64,000 bases of DNA from Streptomyces sp. MspMP-M5 (GTDB lineage Bacteria > Actinomycetota > Actinomycetes > Streptomycetales > Streptomycetaceae): contig NZ_KB891918.1 of assembly GCF_000373585.1 (NCBI RefSeq), positions 92,124 to 156,123 of the forward strand, given 5' to 3'. Positions 52,789 to 62,032 of this stretch are shown piece by piece (the first letter of the stretch is position 1; each line of letters opens with the position of its first letter). The notes below the pieces were generated by a model. It did no database searches. It was not told the origin of the DNA and was given only the letters and a program-made list of their open reading frames with translations. The position numbers and the translations under genes are program-made.

Positions 52789-53135
52789 ACCCCATGGACA
52801 CCGCACGGCTGTTGCCGTGGAGCAGCCCGGAAGGGAAGCCGTGTTTCCTTCTCGGTGGTACCGGGGCCGGTTACGTCTCCCGTCTTGCCGACAGGGTGGA
52901 AGCCGAGCAGATGGACTCGGCGGCAGAGCTCATCGAGGAAGCCGGCGACGTGCTCACCGGACGATGCTGGACGCCCGGTGAAATCCACCTGCTGGCCGTC
53001 GAGTTGAAAGCTCACCTGATCAGGGTCCATCGGGTTTCGGAGAGTCGGGGCGCCCGGTTGCTCCAGTTGGCGAGCGAGGTGGATGAGGGTGGGGTGGAGC
53101 CAGGCCCGTGGGTGACTACCCCGACCGGACCTTGA
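52785..53135 (+). CDS. Hypothetical protein (116 aa)
   Basis: ATG at 52785 in ATGA overlap with the peptide ORF. Mixed alpha/beta with SRLADRVEAEQMDSAAELIEEAGDVL and TPGEIHLLAVELKAHLIRVHRV helices, no Cys motif and no membrane segment. Common beside GntR/UTRA regulators in streptomycetes. Function unknown. Confidence 0.55.
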   Translation: MNPMDTARLLPWSSPEGKPCFLLGGTGAGYVSRLADRVEAEQMDSAAELIEEAGDVLTGRCWTPGEIHLLAVELKAHLIRVHRVSESRGARLLQLASEVDEGGVEPGPWVTTPTGP

Positions 53136-53223
53136 GGTGAGGGGGACGGGGCCCGCCCTCTCCATGGCTGCGGGGGAGGGCGGGTCCAACTTCCCGCATG
53201 GGCGCCGCAGTCGGGCCGGGTCG

Positions 53224-54822
53224 TCAGGCCGTGATCCGGGGGCGGGATGCGGTGAAGTGTGTCTCCAGGGCCTCCGTGATGGCGGATTCGGCGGTTTCCG
53301 GGGGTGCTGCCACCGCCACGTAGCCGTCCGGGCGGATGAGGTAGACGGTCGGGGTGGTGCCGTAGGCGGCGTGGAGGTGGTTCTCGGGGTCGAGGAGGTC
53401 GGGGGTGGGGCCGGCGGTGTGGAGGGTGCGGAGGAGGTCGGGGGTGGTGTGCGTGGGGGGCTCGAAGGTCGGGACGTCGAGGGCGAGGAGGGTGAAGTGG
53501 GGGCCGCGGAGGAGGTCGAAGAGGTGGGTGGGGGTGCCGTCGGGGGTGGTGCAGGGGGCGTCGGGGGCGCGGTCGCCGGCGGTGAGGGCGTCGGAGGGGA
53601 GGGCGGGGCGGAGTTCGCGGGTGAGGGGGCTGTTCCGGTAGCTGATGTCGAGTTGGTGGAGGTCGCGGCCGCGGTGGAGGCTGCCTGAGCGGTGCAGGCG
53701 GGTGCTGGTCTCCAGGATGCGGGCGGCGAGCGGGCGGCGTTCGGTCTCGTAGGTGTCGAGGAGGGCGTCGGGGGCGCCGTGGCGGAGCACCTGGCCGAGC
53801 TTCCAGCCGAGGTTGTAGGCGTCCTGGACGCTGGTGTTGAGGCCCTGGCCGCCGGCCGGGGAGTGGATGTGCGCGGCGTCGCCCGCGAGGAACACGCGGC
53901 CGTGGCGGTAGGCGTCGGCCATGCCTGCCTTGGGGCGGTAGAGGGAGGTCCACAGGACCTCGCGGACCTGGTCGGTGGTGAGGTGGGTGTGCTCGGTGAT
54001 GAGGGCGCGGACCGCGTCGGGGGAGGTGTCGGGCTCGGCGGTGGCCGCGGCGGCGAGCATCTGGAAGTCGTCGGTGCCGGCCAGGGGGAGGAGGCCGAGG
54101 AAGCCGCCGGTGGACAGGGTCCAGCGGTGCCAGTGGTCGCGGTCCAGGCCGTCGAGGCGGACGTCGGCGAGGATCGCGTGGCCGGGGGCGAGTTCGGGGC
54201 CGTTCATGGGGACGGCGAGCTGCTTGCGGATGGTGCTGCCGCCGCCGTCGCAGGCCACGAGGTAGCGGGCGCGGACGGTGCGGAGGTCGCCGCCGGGGCC
54301 GGTGAGGCGGGCGGTGATCCCGTCGGCGTCCTGGGTGAAGTCGGTGAGTTCGGTGGAGAGTCGGACGTCGCCGCCCAGTTCCCGGAGGCGGGCGTGGAGC
54401 AGTTCGACGTTGCGCCACTGGGGGAGCATCAGGGCGTCGGAGTAGGGGGTGGACGGGGTCGGGGCGACCCGTTCGACCATCTGGTGGGTCCGGACGATCC
54501 GGCCGTCCTCCCACAGCGCCATGGGCGGGTAGACGCCGCCGGCGGCCTGTGCGGCGGGGAGTACGCCGAGGTCGTCGTAGACCTCCTGGGTGCGCGGCTG
54601 GATGCCGGTGCCGCGGGCGCCGCGGGAGAGGGTGGGCTGCCGCTCCACGAGCAGGGCGGTCACGCCCCGGCGGGCGAGGTCGATGGCGAGCGCGAGGCCG
54701 GTCGGGCCGGCGCCGGATATCAGGACCTCGACGGTCGCTGCGGCGGTGCCCGAGGCGGTGGCCTCCAGGGCGTCCGCGACGGAGGTGTCGGCAAAGGGTT
54801 CCTTAACGCTGTTAAGTGCCAT
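53224..54822 (-). CDS. FAD-dependent aromatic monooxygenase
   Basis: 532 residues, ATG at 54822. Class A flavin hydroxylase: GAGPTGLALAIDLARRG (FAD), the DG motif region LVACDGGGSTIRKQL, and VFLAGDAAHIHSPAGGQGLNTSV. A thioredoxin-like C-terminal domain follows, as in PHBH-like phenol or polyketide hydroxylases. One TetR operator lies inside codons 3-7. Divergent from the TetR gene, its likely repressor. Confidence 0.9.
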   Translation of the reverse strand: MALNSVKEPFADTSVADALEATASGTAAATVEVLISGAGPTGLALAIDLARRGVTALLVERQPTLSRGARGTGIQPRTQEVYDDLGVLPAAQAAGGVYPPMALWEDGRIVRTHQMVERVAPTPSTPYSDALMLPQWRNVELLHARLRELGGDVRLSTELTDFTQDADGITARLTGPGGDLRTVRARYLVACDGGGSTIRKQLAVPMNGPELAPGHAILADVRLDGLDRDHWHRWTLSTGGFLGLLPLAGTDDFQMLAAAATAEPDTSPDAVRALITEHTHLTTDQVREVLWTSLYRPKAGMADAYRHGRVFLAGDAAHIHSPAGGQGLNTSVQDAYNLGWKLGQVLRHGAPDALLDTYETERRPLAARILETSTRLHRSGSLHRGRDLHQLDISYRNSPLTRELRPALPSDALTAGDRAPDAPCTTPDGTPTHLFDLLRGPHFTLLALDVPTFEPPTHTTPDLLRTLHTAGPTPDLLDPENHLHAAYGTTPTVYLIRPDGYVAVAAPPETAESAITEALETHFTASRPRITA

Positions 54823-54852
54823 GCCTGTGAGGCTGCCCTTAACGGTGTTAAG
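54802..54852. promoter_or_regulatory. Twin TetR operators
   Basis: CTTAACGCTGTTAAG (54802-54816) and CTTAACGGTGTTAAG (54838-54852) differ by one central base; each has perfect 6-bp half sites CTTAAC/GTTAAG. They are 36 bases apart, one inside the monooxygenase codons 3-7, the other ending 8 bases before the TetR start, so repression of both genes is expected. Confidence 0.85.
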
Positions 54853-54860
54853 TTGTCAAC

Positions 54861-55541
54861 ATGGCTTCGCGAATTGACCGGGACTTGGTGGTGGAGACCG
54901 CCCTGCGGCTGCTGAACGAGGACGGGCTCGACGGGCTGCGGCTCCGGCGGATCGCCAAGGAGCTCGACGTCCAGGCGCCCGCGCTCTACTGGCACTTCAA
55001 GAACAAGCAGGAGCTGCTGGACGAGATGACCACCGAGATCTTCCGGCGGCTGTTCCGGTCGACGATGCCGGCGGGCGGGCCCGGGGCGGACGGCCGGTGG
55101 CCGTCCTGGCAGGAGATGCTCGTCCGGACCTGCGCCGCGCTCCGCCGGGAGCTGCTCACCTACCGCGACGGCGGGAAGGTCGTCGCCGGTACGCGGATGA
55201 CGGACGACGGCTTTGCCGCCCCGATGGAACTCTTCCTCAGTCACTTCACCACGGCCGGCTTCACCCTGGAGGCGGCGGCCCGCGCCTGGTGGACCGCCTA
55301 CAACTACACGATCGGGCTGGTCATCGAGGAGCAGTCGGTGCACCCCGACCCCGCGCACCCGGAGGTCCGCGATCCGGCCTACGACCTCGACGCGCGCGAG
55401 CGCCGGCTGGGCGGGACGTACCCGCTCGCCGCGCGCGCCGGCCGGACGCTCTTTGGTGACACCGAGGCGGTGTTCGAGGCCGGGATGCGGATCATCGTGG
55501 CCGGCATCGAGGCCAACCACGTGAAGGACAGCGGGGGTTGA
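54861..55541 (+). CDS. TetR-family repressor with TetR_C-type domain
   Basis: 226 residues, ATG at 54861. Helix-turn-helix (LRLRRIAKELDVQAPALYWHFKNKQELLDEM) with the C-terminal domain of the TetR(class) type (LLTYRDGGKVVAGTRMT), which binds small aromatic or tetracycline-like ligands. Regulates the divergent monooxygenase, and itself, through the twin operators. Confidence 0.92.
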   Translation: MASRIDRDLVVETALRLLNEDGLDGLRLRRIAKELDVQAPALYWHFKNKQELLDEMTTEIFRRLFRSTMPAGGPGADGRWPSWQEMLVRTCAALRRELLTYRDGGKVVAGTRMTDDGFAAPMELFLSHFTTAGFTLEAAARAWWTAYNYTIGLVIEEQSVHPDPAHPEVRDPAYDLDARERRLGGTYPLAARAGRTLFGDTEAVFEAGMRIIVAGIEANHVKDSGG

Positions 55542-55592
55542 GGCGCCCGGCCCGCTCGCCCTGCCGGGCCGCCGACCCGCCGAGCCGAGCGC

Positions 55593-56783
55593 CTAGCGCC
55601 GCCCGTCGATCGCCCCGCGCAGGCGCGGGGTCAGCGGGCGTTCGATCCAGCGGTGGAGGGACCACGCCAGGAGCAGCATCAGGGCGACGGTCAGGAGCAG
55701 TGTGGCGTAGGAGGGGAGGCCGGCGCCGCGGTGGAGGGCGCCTATCACGACCCAGCCCAGGTGTTCGTGGACGAGGTAGAAGGGGTAGGTCAGGGCGCCG
55801 GCGACGGTCAGCCAGCGCCAGTTCGCCCAGCGGAACGCGCCCAGGGCGACGGCGGCGACCGCGGCGAAGCCCAGGGTGACGAGGGCGATGACGACCGTCG
55901 CCGAGCGGTAGGAGAAGGCGTGCGCGGACGGCGGGTGCCAGAGGCCGGTGACCGCGTAGTGCTGCCCGATCAGCCAGCTGACCAGCACGATCGTCCAGGC
56001 GACCGGGTCCCGGGGGCCGAAGCGGTGCAGCAGGTACAGGCCGACGCCGCCGATGAAGAACGGGGCGTACTGGGGCATCAGGGCGGTGGTGAGGAACGGC
56101 TCGTGGGCGGACTGGGCCAGGGCGGCGGCCAGCGTCCAGCCGGCGCAGAAGAGGACGACCCGGCCGCGGGTGGCGCCCGGCAGGACGACGCACAGCGCGA
56201 AGAGGGCGTAGAAGCGCATCTCGGCCCAGAGGGTCCAGCAGACGCCGAGGACCCGGTGCACGCCCAGGGGGTACTGGAGCATGGTGAGGTTCGTCAGCAC
56301 CTCGCTGGGCGCGAGCGCCTTGAAGGCGACCCAGGGGAGCGCGAAGACCGCGGTGACGAGGAGGATCGCCGCCCAGTAAGCCGGGTACAGGCGGCTGATC
56401 CGGGAGGCGACGAAGGAGCGCAGGGGGCGCCCCCAGCCGCTCAGGCAGATGACGAAGCCGCTGATGACGAAGAAGATCTGGACGCCCAGGCAGCCGTAGG
56501 CGAACGCCGAGGAGAGGGAGGGGAATTGGTGGGTGGGGGAGTCGCCCCAGGCGCGGGAGATGTCGCCGTTGCGGCCGCCGTAGTGGTAGGCGGCGACCAT
56601 GAGGGCGGCGATCAGGCGGAGCCCGTCCAGGGCACGCAGGCGGGGGGCGCCGCCGTTCCGGTCGCGGACCGGGCCCGGTGTCGCGGTGTTCCGGGCGGCG
56701 GACGAGCCGGTGTCCGATGCGGCGCCCGCGTCGCGGTCCGGTGCCGCCCGGGGCGCGCCGGGCGGCGGTGAGGTGGTGGTCAT
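55593..56783 (-). CDS. Acyltransferase-3 family membrane O-acyltransferase
   Basis: 396 residues, ATG at 56783, overlapping the preceding stop (TGATG). About ten membrane helices; LRALDGLRLIAALMVAAYHYGG is the family start with the conserved His, and FFVISGFVICLSGWGRPLRSFVASR holds the usual R motif. Adds acetyl or similar groups to sugars of cell-surface polymers. Last gene of the leftward arm of the glycopolymer cluster. Confidence 0.88.
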   Translation of the reverse strand: MTTTSPPPGAPRAAPDRDAGAASDTGSSAARNTATPGPVRDRNGGAPRLRALDGLRLIAALMVAAYHYGGRNGDISRAWGDSPTHQFPSLSSAFAYGCLGVQIFFVISGFVICLSGWGRPLRSFVASRISRLYPAYWAAILLVTAVFALPWVAFKALAPSEVLTNLTMLQYPLGVHRVLGVCWTLWAEMRFYALFALCVVLPGATRGRVVLFCAGWTLAAALAQSAHEPFLTTALMPQYAPFFIGGVGLYLLHRFGPRDPVAWTIVLVSWLIGQHYAVTGLWHPPSAHAFSYRSATVVIALVTLGFAAVAAVALGAFRWANWRWLTVAGALTYPFYLVHEHLGWVVIGALHRGAGLPSYATLLLTVALMLLLAWSLHRWIERPLTPRLRGAIDGRR

Positions 56784-58162
56784 CAGGCGGCGGCCCACTT
56801 CTTGAGACGGCGCTGCTTCAGTCGGCGCTGCACGGCCCGGGCCCGGCGCGCCACCCGGCGGAGGGCGGCGTTGCGCGGGATGAACGACAGCTGGGACGGG
56901 ATCGCGCCGGGCAGCGCCAGCGCGGTGAGCCGGCGGCGCTTGAAGTAGCGCCGGGTGTGCGGGCTCAGGTGGGCGGCCAGGTAGCGTTCGGCGGCCGGGC
57001 GCAGATGCGGGTAGATCTGGTGCTGCATCGCGTAGCCGACGGCGGTGACCAGCGGGCCGACGTCCTCCGGGGCGGCGGTGGCGCGCGGGTCCGCGCTCCG
57101 GTCGGCGAGGTCCGGTACCAGCGCGTCCACCAGCGTCACCGGCACCCGGTTGCTGTTCTGGTACGGCGACAGGCGCTCCAGCAGCAGTCCGGTACCGGTG
57201 CGGGCGACCGGCAGGCCGTAGAAGGCGGACGCGGTCAGCAGCGCGGTGGAGAAGCAGCCGGCCACCAGCGCGGGCCGGGCCCGCTGGTAGAGGACCTCGG
57301 CGAGCACCGGCCGGTCCAGCACGGTCAGCGATACCTCCAGCTTCTCGGCCTCCCGCTCCAGCAGCCGCGACCAGCGGGCCGGCGCCGACGGGTGCGGCTT
57401 GAAGACGATCTCGCGGTGGCCCCGCTCGGCCGCGCCGCGCACCATCCGGACGTGCAGCTCCTCTTCCTCCTGCGGGGTGAGGATGGACAGCGCCGACAAG
57501 TACTGGCCGAGCAGCAGCGCCGCGCCCTCCGGGACACCGGCCGGCTCGCCCGACGCCTCGCCGTCGTCGGCGAGTTCGGCCAGCACCTTGGTGAAGGCGT
57601 CGGTGGGCACCACGACCGGCTCGACCCCGAACTCGGTGAGCAGCAGCGGCGTGAGGCCCGGCACCAGATCGAGGTGGAGCAGCCGGCCGACCCGGGTGCC
57701 GACCAGCGGATCGAGCTTGTTGCGGGTGGGGCCGTAGCTCATCAGCCCATCGGCGTAGACGTCCACGGGAGCGTCCGGGAACAGACGGGCCAGTGCCAGC
57801 GCCGGGTTGACCTGGATCGACTCCACGACCAGCTCGACCTCGTCGTCGCCCAGCCCCCACAGCAGCCGCAACTGGCGCTCCCACAGTGGGACGTCGTCGG
57901 CGCGCGGGGACCAGCCGCCGGGGTGGAACGGGCGGATCGTCTCGTTCCAGGACAGCACCCGGTCGAAGCGGCCGCGCAGCCGCCCGAAACCGGGCATCGC
58001 GTCCAGCGCCGGGGTGGTCTCCGGGGTCGTCGCGTTGTTGCTGAGCAGCAGCAGCCGGCGGTCGGCCGGGGCGAACAGGTCGGCGTCCAGGGCGGCGGCC
58101 AGGGTCGCCGCCCCGTAGAGGGTGGACGCCAGAAAGATCTGGGTACGGGGCCGGGCGGGCAT
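56783..58162 (-). CDS. Polysialyltransferase-like glycosyltransferase 1
   Basis: 459 residues, ATG at 58162, overlapping the GT2 stop by one base. IFLASTLYGAATLAAALDA is the polysialyltransferase family start; conserved VYADGLMSYG (acidic-D-G) and VFKPHPSAP (HP) motifs are seen, as in bacterial alpha-2,8-polysialyltransferases (GT38-like). C-terminal Arg/Lys-rich tail suggests membrane association. It probably builds a nonulosonic-acid polymer. Confidence 0.78.
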   Translation of the reverse strand: MPARPRTQIFLASTLYGAATLAAALDADLFAPADRRLLLLSNNATTPETTPALDAMPGFGRLRGRFDRVLSWNETIRPFHPGGWSPRADDVPLWERQLRLLWGLGDDEVELVVESIQVNPALALARLFPDAPVDVYADGLMSYGPTRNKLDPLVGTRVGRLLHLDLVPGLTPLLLTEFGVEPVVVPTDAFTKVLAELADDGEASGEPAGVPEGAALLLGQYLSALSILTPQEEEELHVRMVRGAAERGHREIVFKPHPSAPARWSRLLEREAEKLEVSLTVLDRPVLAEVLYQRARPALVAGCFSTALLTASAFYGLPVARTGTGLLLERLSPYQNSNRVPVTLVDALVPDLADRSADPRATAAPEDVGPLVTAVGYAMQHQIYPHLRPAAERYLAAHLSPHTRRYFKRRRLTALALPGAIPSQLSFIPRNAALRRVARRARAVQRRLKQRRLKKWAAA

Positions 58163-59142
58163 CAGGCGGCGACCTCCGCGCTGGGGGAGGGCCGGCGGCG
58201 CAGTCGGCGCAGCCGGGACGCGCGCTGTACATCCATGGAATCCAGGGCTTCCTTCAGTACGTCCTGCGGCATGCGTTTCATGGCCGCGGCGCTCATCGCC
58301 CGCAATGTACGGGCGACCGCCGGCTCGAATCGTTCGATGGAGCCGAGATGGTGGGAAATGATCGCGCAATAGGTGCGCACCGCCTTCGGCAGCAGCAGAG
58401 GCGCATCGCGATCCCGTGCCGTTTCCTCGATCACCTGATCGAAAGCGCGGATGAAGTCCAATTGCCGGACATCGCCGATCTGGGTCAGTGAGGACGCCAC
58501 CCCGCGCCGATAGAAAACCCCCAACAGACCCGTTACCGCCATGGATTTCGCCTCGCGGTGCAGCCGCCAGATCCACGGCCGGTCCTCCGCGGTGCGCAGC
58601 CCGTCGGTGAAGTGCAGCAGCCCGTCGTCGAGCAGCCGGCGGTGGTAGATGCCGGCCCAGGCGTAGGCGTAGTCCACCGAGGTGGAGCGGTCGGCGGGCA
58701 GGATCAGGCTCCGCGGATCGAGCACCACCCCGCGCCGGCCGTGTGGGACGCGGTGCACGGTGCGCGCCTTGGCGGTGCACTGGACGTGGTCCGTCCGCAC
58801 GAAGTCGCACCCCAACTCCTCGATGACGGAGAGGAGTTCGGGGAAGTAGCCGGGGGCCAGCCAGTCGTCCCCGTCGAGGAAGGCGAGGTACTCGCCGCGG
58901 GCCGCGTCCAGGCCGGTGTTCCGGGCGGTGGCCAGGCCGCCGTTCTTCTCGTGCCGCAGCACCCGGGCGCCCGGGAGCTCCGCCGCGGCGCGGGCGAGGA
59001 TCTCCGGCGTCTCGTCGCGTGAACAGTCTTCGACGAGCAGGAATTCGAAATCCTCGCGGGAGTTCGCCGCCAGGCTTTTCAGAGTATCGGGCGCGTATGT
59101 CTGCACGTTGTAGAACGGCACGACGACGGAGAGCTTGACCAC
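58162..59142 (-). CDS. Family 2 glycosyltransferase
   Basis: 326 residues from the GTG at 59142 (VVKLSVVVPFYNVQ); the ATG at 59172 is a possible alternative. GT-A fold: EKNGGLATARNTGLDAARGEYLAFLDGDDW carries the DxD-type metal site. No membrane helix. It begins the leftward operon of the cluster, divergent from the DUF6716 gene. Confidence 0.87.
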   Translation of the reverse strand: MVKLSVVVPFYNVQTYAPDTLKSLAANSREDFEFLLVEDCSRDETPEILARAAAELPGARVLRHEKNGGLATARNTGLDAARGEYLAFLDGDDWLAPGYFPELLSVIEELGCDFVRTDHVQCTAKARTVHRVPHGRRGVVLDPRSLILPADRSTSVDYAYAWAGIYHRRLLDDGLLHFTDGLRTAEDRPWIWRLHREAKSMAVTGLLGVFYRRGVASSLTQIGDVRQLDFIRAFDQVIEETARDRDAPLLLPKAVRTYCAIISHHLGSIERFEPAVARTLRAMSAAAMKRMPQDVLKEALDSMDVQRASRLRRLRRRPSPSAEVAA

Positions 59143-59341
59143 CCCCGTGACGTTAGGCGCGGCGCCCGGCATTCGTCTTGACGCGGTGCGTACTTGGCGG
59201 TGAACGAAGAATGGCGGGATGGTTAACCACGCCGGTGACCGGAGGGTGTCCGGGCGGGTTCGGTGTTCGTCGGTCGGCTGTTAACCCGTTGTTGCCGTTC
59301 AGTTGGCCCGCCGCCCGTCGCGCCTTTCTAGCGTCTTCGAC

Positions 59342-60715
59342 GTGCCATCACGTACCCATTCCGCACCGCGGATCGCGGTGCTCGCCGACTCGGACACCCG
59401 CTGGAAGTGGGGCGCGCTGACCGCGCGCCGCCTCGGCCCGGACGCCCGGCTCGACGGCTACCTCCTCCGCGGCCGCGCCACCCCCACCGTCCGCCAACTC
59501 GGCGAGGTCGGTGCCCGCGCGGACGCGCTGCGGGAGATCCGGGGCGTCGACTTCCTCGACGTGATGGCGCGCACGGCGGCCGACGGGGACCGGCCCGGCT
59601 GCGACGTGCTGGTGCTGGCCTGCGTCGGCGGCGCCGTCCAGGCGATGCTGCACGGCCTCGCGCACGCCTGGCGCACCGCGGACCCCGCCGGGGCGCGCCG
59701 CCCCGTCGTCGTCACCGGCTATGTCGGCGTGGTCTACGAGAAGCTTGCCGACGGCCTGCTGCTGCGGCACGGCGCGGACGTGGTGCTCGCCAACTCCCGG
59801 CACGACGCGGAGCGGTTCCGCGCGGTCTACCGCGGCGTCGGCGTCCCGGACGACAGCGTCGTGGAGTGCGCCCTGCCCTTCCTCGGCGGCGCCCCCTACG
59901 AGGAGCACGCCTCCGCCGCGGAGCACGGACTCCGGCCCTGCACCGTGGTGTTCGCCGCCCAGCCCTCCGTCCCGGAGACCCGCGAGGCGCGAACGTACCT
60001 GCTCGGACGGGCGGTTGAGCACGCCCGCAGGCACCCCGGCCGCGAGGTGCTGGTCAAGCTCCGCAGCAAGCCCGGCGAGCACACCACCCACATCGAGGAA
60101 CTGCCCTACCAGAAGCTCGCCGCCAGGCTCCCCGGCGGACTGCCCGCCAACTGCCGCCTGGTGTACGGGAACATGGGCGAGGTCCTCGACCGCACCGACC
60201 TGCTGGTCACCGTCAGCTCCACCGCCGCCCTGGAGTCGCTGCACCGCGGCATCCCCACCGCCGTCCTCACCGACCTCGGCGTACGGGAAGTCCTCGGCAA
60301 CCACCACTTCCTCGGCTCCGGCTGCCTGGCCTCCTGGGACCAGCTCGACGCCGGCCACCGCCCGGAGCCCGACCCGGAGTGGCTGGCCCGCCAGGGGGTC
60401 GTGGCGGACGGGACGTACGCGCACGCCTTCGACGCCGCCCGCGACCGGGTCGCCGAGCTGGCCGCCGCCGACCGGCTGCCGCCGCTCACCCCGTACTACA
60501 CACCCCGCACCGCCCCCGGCTACCTGCCCGGCATCCTCGCCCGCCACGGCCTGGACCCGCACGGCGCGCCGCTCGCCGGGTACCGCGACGCGCCCCAAGA
60601 GGCCGGCGGGCTGCGGCAGTTCGCCCGCGACACGGTCCGCGAGGCCGCCCGGGGCGCCTACCGGCACGGCGTCCAGCGCGTCGCCCCGGCCATCCGCCGC
60701 TGGGGGCAACTGTGA
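59342..60715 (+). CDS. DUF6716 putative glycosyltransferase
   Basis: 457 residues from the GTG at 59342. Begins PRIAVLADSDTRWKWGALTARRL, has VTGYVGVVYEKLADGLLLRHGADVV and LVTVSSTAALESLHRGIP, a GT-B-like Rossmann pattern. DUF6716 proteins are annotated as putative glycosyltransferases and occur next to NeuA/NeuB in streptomycetes. First gene of the rightward operon. Confidence 0.78.
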   Translation: MPSRTHSAPRIAVLADSDTRWKWGALTARRLGPDARLDGYLLRGRATPTVRQLGEVGARADALREIRGVDFLDVMARTAADGDRPGCDVLVLACVGGAVQAMLHGLAHAWRTADPAGARRPVVVTGYVGVVYEKLADGLLLRHGADVVLANSRHDAERFRAVYRGVGVPDDSVVECALPFLGGAPYEEHASAAEHGLRPCTVVFAAQPSVPETREARTYLLGRAVEHARRHPGREVLVKLRSKPGEHTTHIEELPYQKLAARLPGGLPANCRLVYGNMGEVLDRTDLLVTVSSTAALESLHRGIPTAVLTDLGVREVLGNHHFLGSGCLASWDQLDAGHRPEPDPEWLARQGVVADGTYAHAFDAARDRVAELAAADRLPPLTPYYTPRTAPGYLPGILARHGLDPHGAPLAGYRDAPQEAGGLRQFARDTVREAARGAYRHGVQRVAPAIRRWGQL

Positions 60716-60750
60716 CGGCCCCCGTCCCTCACCCGACCGAGGAGAGCCCC

Positions 60751-61962
60751 ATGCCCCCCACCGTTGTGGCCGTCATCCCCGCCCGCGGCGGCTCCAAGGG
60801 CGTCCCCGCCAAGAACCTCGCCGCCGTCGGGGGCGTGCCCCTGGTGGCCCGCGCGGTCCGGGAGTGCCGCGCCGCCCGGCTCGTCACCGACGTGGTCGTC
60901 TCCACCGACGACACGGGGATCGCGGCCGCCGCGCGCGGCGCCGGCGCGGTGGTCATACGCCGCCCCGGCGACCTCGCCGGCGACACCGCCACCAGCGAGG
61001 CCGCGGTCCGGCACGCCATGGACGCCTACGAGGCCCAGGCGGGCCGCCCCGTCGACGCGGTGTTGCTCGTCCAGTGCACCAGCCCGTTCCTCACCAGCGA
61101 GGACATCGACGCGGTGGCCGCCGCGGTCGTCGAGGGCGGCGCGGACAGCGCGCTGACCGTCGCCGCGTTCCACGGCTTCGTCTGGCGGGACGCCGAGGCC
61201 GCCGAGGAGGCCGCCTCCGGGGAGCCGGCCGACGGCGGCGGCCACGGCGTCAACCACGACAAGTCCTTCCGGCCGCGCCGCCAGGACCGCCCGCAGGACC
61301 TGCTGGAGACCGGCGCCGCCTACGCCATGGACGCGGCCGGCTTCCGCGCCGCCGGCCACCGCTTCTTCGGCCGCACCGAACTGGTCCGCACCGACCCGGC
61401 CCGGGTGCTGGAGATCGACGACCCGCACGACCTGGCCCGCGCCCGCGCGCTCGCCCCGCTGCTGGACGGGCCCCGCCCCGGCGCGCTGCCGACCCACGAG
61501 GACATCGACGCGGTGGTCCTCGACTTCGACGGCACCCAGACCGACGACCGGGTGCTGGTCGACGCCGACGGCCGGGAGACCGTCGCCGTGCACCGCGGCG
61601 ACGGCCTGGGGATCGCCGCGCTCCGCCGCTCGGGGCTGAAGCTGCTGATCCTCTCCACCGAGCAGAACCCGGTGGTCGCCGCCCGCGCCCGCAAGCTGAA
61701 GGTGCCCGTCCTGCACGGCATCGACCGCAAGGACATCGCCCTCAAGCAGTGGTGCGAGGAGGCCGGCGTCACCCCCGAGCGGGTGCTCTACGTCGGCAAC
61801 GACGTCAACGACCTGCCCTGCTTCGACCTCGTCGGCTGGCCGGTGGCGGTCGCCTCCGCCCACGACGTGGTGCGCGGCGCGGCCCGCGCGGTCACCGCCA
61901 CCCCCGGCGGCAGCGGCGCCGTCCGTGAGATCGCCGGCTGGCTCCTGGGCCCGTCCCTCTGA
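60751..61962 (+). CDS. neuA: Bifunctional acylneuraminate cytidylyltransferase and KdsC-type phosphatase
   Basis: 403 residues, ATG at 60751. Residues 1-230: VVAVIPARGGSKGVPAKNL and LLVQCTSPFLTSEDIDA, the CMP-sialic acid synthetase signature. Residues 250-400: VVLDFDGTQTDDRVLVD and VLYVGNDVNDLPCFD, a HAD-type KDO-8-P/nonulosonate-9-P phosphatase. One protein thus can remove the phosphate and activate the nonulosonic acid with CTP. Confidence 0.9.
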   Translation: MPPTVVAVIPARGGSKGVPAKNLAAVGGVPLVARAVRECRAARLVTDVVVSTDDTGIAAAARGAGAVVIRRPGDLAGDTATSEAAVRHAMDAYEAQAGRPVDAVLLVQCTSPFLTSEDIDAVAAAVVEGGADSALTVAAFHGFVWRDAEAAEEAASGEPADGGGHGVNHDKSFRPRRQDRPQDLLETGAAYAMDAAGFRAAGHRFFGRTELVRTDPARVLEIDDPHDLARARALAPLLDGPRPGALPTHEDIDAVVLDFDGTQTDDRVLVDADGRETVAVHRGDGLGIAALRRSGLKLLILSTEQNPVVAARARKLKVPVLHGIDRKDIALKQWCEEAGVTPERVLYVGNDVNDLPCFDLVGWPVAVASAHDVVRGAARAVTATPGGSGAVREIAGWLLGPSL

Positions 61963-62032
61963 GACCGCCGGCCCCCGCAGCCGCCCCAGACCCCCCTGCC
62001 CCACCACCCCCGAACAGAACGAAGGACCTCCC

